This document shows positions 5,399 through 6,855 of a DNA stretch of 6,855 bases, one piece after another. The DNA comes from RUG12395 sp034178705 (GTDB taxonomy: Bacteria; Bacillota; Clostridia; Oscillospirales; CAG-272): contig JAXFQY010000070.1 in assembly GCA_034178705.1 (NCBI GenBank), positions 1-6,855 of the forward strand, written 5' to 3'. Positions within the stretch are counted from its first letter, which is position 1. Every line of letters begins with the position of its first letter. The notes below the pieces were generated by a model. The model saw only the letters and a list, made by a program, of their open reading frames with translations. It was not told where the DNA came from and searched no databases. Both the position numbers and the translations under genes were made by a program.

Positions 5399-6274
5399 AT
5401 GAGCAAAAATGTACTTATCACCGGATCCTCTCACGGAATCGGCGCAGCAGCAGCTCTTGCCTTCGCAAAAGAGGGGTACAATGTCGGTATTACTTACAAC
5501 AAGAACCCGGACGGTGCCTCGGAAATTGCGAAGGAATGCGAGGCCCTTGGCGTTCAGACCATTATTCTCGGCGGAGATGTCGGCGAACACGATGTCTGCA
5601 AGAAGATGATGGAAGATTTCCTTGCGAAGTTCGGTACGATCGACGTTCTGATCAACAACGCCGGCGGTGCTCTGAAAATGCCCGAGGGCGGATTTGAGAA
5701 GATGCCGATGGATTACTGGACCTCTCAGATCAATCTGAACCTTAACGCGGCTGCTTATCTTTCTCACTACGCCATGCAGAACATGATCGAGCATGGTATT
5801 CACGGCGCCATTATCAATGTCAGTTCCGTTCACAGCAAGGTAACCTGGGTTCGCAGAAAGGTTCTTCCCTACACCGCCGCCAAGGCCGGTCTGAACATGT
5901 TCACAAAGAACCTCGGCATTGAGGCAATTCACTACGGTATTCGCGTCAACGGAATTGCTCCGGGCTTTATTACAACAAAGGCGACTGACCGTTACAGCGT
6001 TTCCGATCTTGAGGACGGATTCCTCCGCAAGATTCCTGCCGGCTTCCTCGGCAACGTTGACGATATCACCCCTCTGATGCTCTTTCTTGCCGATGAAACC
6101 AAGAGCCGTTTCATTGTCGGTGAAACCATCGTTGTTGACGGCGGACAGTCGGTCGACGGCGCGATTGACAAAATGCTTGACGACGGAAGCCCGATCAACG
6201 CGTATGATATCAAGGTGGATGTGAAAAACGCAATCAAGCCCTCTCAGGCTGAGCTTGAAAAAGCCGGTAAATAA
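5399..6274 (+). CDS. Short-chain dehydrogenase/reductase with a long C-terminal tail
   Basis: This classical SDR has the nucleotide motif TGSSHGIG (8-15), a D60-V61 adenine contact, NNAG (86-89), a catalytic serine in VSSVHS (141-146), and YTAAK with Y158 and K162, followed by the IAPGFI (186-191) segment. The end of the second strand reads GITYNKNPDG with no acidic residue there, which points to NADP(H) rather than NAD, as in glucose-1-dehydrogenase relatives. The fold ends with the usual VVDGGQ (245-250). Classical members stop within about 10 residues of this point, but here 41 more polar and charged residues follow, making 291 in all. The gene is 34 AT-rich bases after the MBL-fold gene, with AAAGGA and AGAAG upstream of the ATG. 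In context it may oxidise a sugar to its lactone or interconvert a keto-sugar acid; a KduD-like or uronate-derived keto-acid reductase is the main alternative. Superfamily is certain; substrate is not. Confidence 0.87.
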   Translation: MSKNVLITGSSHGIGAAAALAFAKEGYNVGITYNKNPDGASEIAKECEALGVQTIILGGDVGEHDVCKKMMEDFLAKFGTIDVLINNAGGALKMPEGGFEKMPMDYWTSQINLNLNAAAYLSHYAMQNMIEHGIHGAIINVSSVHSKVTWVRRKVLPYTAAKAGLNMFTKNLGIEAIHYGIRVNGIAPGFITTKATDRYSVSDLEDGFLRKIPAGFLGNVDDITPLMLFLADETKSRFIVGETIVVDGGQSVDGAIDKMLDDGSPINAYDIKVDVKNAIKPSQAELEKAGK

Positions 6275-6313
6275 AAAACAAAAATAAAATCTTTATATTT
6301 TTTGAGGTACAAA

Positions 6314-6855
6314 ATGCTTAAGAAGAAAAAGTACGAAGACATGCGCTCCTGCTGGGAGTTCGGCGAAGCAGAAGAGTGTCGCCGCGGATTGATGCTCGGC
6401 ATGGGCTATACCGAGGAGGAGCTTCATCGTCCTCTCATCGGTATCGTAAACTCCTGGAATGAGTACAACCCGGGTCATGTTCATCTGAACAAGCTTGCCG
6501 AGCGTGTCAAGCAGGGTGTCCGTGAGGCGGGCGGTCTTCCGCTTGAAGTCATGACAACCGGTATCTGCGACGGCATGGTCCTGAAGGATCCGAAGTATAT
6601 TGAGGTTCCGTCCCGTAACTCCATCGCAGACCAGGTTGAAATTTCCGTTGAAGGAAACTTCTTCGACGGTATGGTCATGCTCTGCACCTGCGACTCCATT
6701 GTTCCGGGTTATCTGATGGCAGCCGGACGTCTTGACATCCCGACAATCATTGTAACCGGCGGTTATATGCCTCTCGGTATTAACCGCGGCAAAGAGGTTC
6801 TCCACATCCACGCACAGGACAAGGTCGGCACCGCTGCGAAGGGGCTGATGGATAT
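6314..6855 (+). CDS. IlvD/Edd-family sugar-acid dehydratase, N-terminal 180 residues (cut by the right edge)
   Basis: The frame was translated from the ATG at 6314 and remains open to the edge. GAGGT lies 5 bases upstream, and the gap from the dehydrogenase stop is 39 bases. Recognisable family blocks are PLIGIVNSWNEYNPGHVHLN (40-59), TTGICDGM (81-88), VPSRNSIADQVEI (98-110), CTCDSIVPGYLMAAGRLDIP (124-143) and VTGGYMPLG (147-155). C126 in CDSIVPG corresponds to an iron-sulfur cluster ligand of the family, and D86 and D127 to metal-binding aspartates. NPGHVHL follows the PGH form of this loop (as in E. coli IlvD) rather than the NPCN form. The family dehydrates dihydroxy-acids to 2-keto acids. 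Next to a KDG kinase and KDPG aldolase, an aldonate such as gluconate, galactonate or a related sugar acid is the likely substrate, giving 2-keto-3-deoxy-aldonate. Branched-chain biosynthesis (true IlvD) is the alternative. About two thirds of the protein lies outside the window. Confidence 0.85.
   Translation, partial: MLKKKKYEDMRSCWEFGEAEECRRGLMLGMGYTEEELHRPLIGIVNSWNEYNPGHVHLNKLAERVKQGVREAGGLPLEVMTTGICDGMVLKDPKYIEVPSRNSIADQVEISVEGNFFDGMVMLCTCDSIVPGYLMAAGRLDIPTIIVTGGYMPLGINRGKEVLHIHAQDKVGTAAKGLMD

Noticed and set aside
2751..6855. Sulfoquinovose (sulfo-ED) pathway
   Set aside because: SDR, hydrolase, dehydratase and aldolase would fit, but a KDG kinase needs a free C6 hydroxyl, which is sulfonated in that pathway, and no sulfolactaldehyde enzyme or sulfonate exporter is visible.
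1..6855. CRISPR array, tRNA, rRNA, insertion sequence or phage features
   Set aside because: No regularly spaced repeats, cloverleaf sequences, transposase motifs or terminal inverted repeats with target duplications were seen on either strand.

Overview
The window most likely comes from a spore-forming member of the Clostridia (Bacillota). The main evidence is a minus-strand gene for a SipL-type spore morphogenetic protein (DUF3794/SPOCS repeats plus a C-terminal LysM). Strong purine-rich Shine-Dalgarno sites, a consensus vegetative promoter (TTGATA-17-TATAAT) and moderate GC with AT-rich intergenic stretches agree with this. Family- or genus-level placement cannot be supported from the sequence alone.

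Left part, minus strand (1-2415). The spore gene sipL (786-2318) has a well-matched sigma-E-like promoter upstream (2389-2415) and a near-perfect intrinsic terminator downstream (722-770). A separate housekeeping promoter (685-713) follows and drives a membrane-anchored DUF218/YdcF-like protein. That gene starts at 592 and runs off the left edge, so only its first 197 residues are visible. A 14-codon upstream ORF sits in its leader and ends directly against its start codon.

Middle (2319-2750). This 432-base divergent intergenic region carries the sipL promoter and structured leader, an AT-rich stretch with two inverted repeats, and a sigma-A-type promoter for the rightward operon.

Right part, plus strand (2751-6855). 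This is a compact catabolic operon: a 2-keto-3-deoxygluconate kinase (PfkB family), a KDPG/KHG aldolase, an MBL-fold metallohydrolase overlapping the aldolase by 4 bases, a short-chain dehydrogenase with a long C-terminal tail, and the N-terminal 180 residues of an IlvD/Edd-family dehydratase cut by the right edge.

Taken together, the dehydratase (aldonate to 2-keto-3-deoxy-aldonate), kinase and aldolase form a plausible semi-phosphorylative Entner-Doudoroff branch yielding pyruvate and glyceraldehyde-3-phosphate. The dehydrogenase and the MBL-fold hydrolase could supply the upstream sugar oxidation and lactone opening, which would make the operon a self-contained route from sugar to pyruvate. 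That upstream assignment is inference. The substrate is not fixed by the sequence, and no transporter or regulator is visible inside the window.
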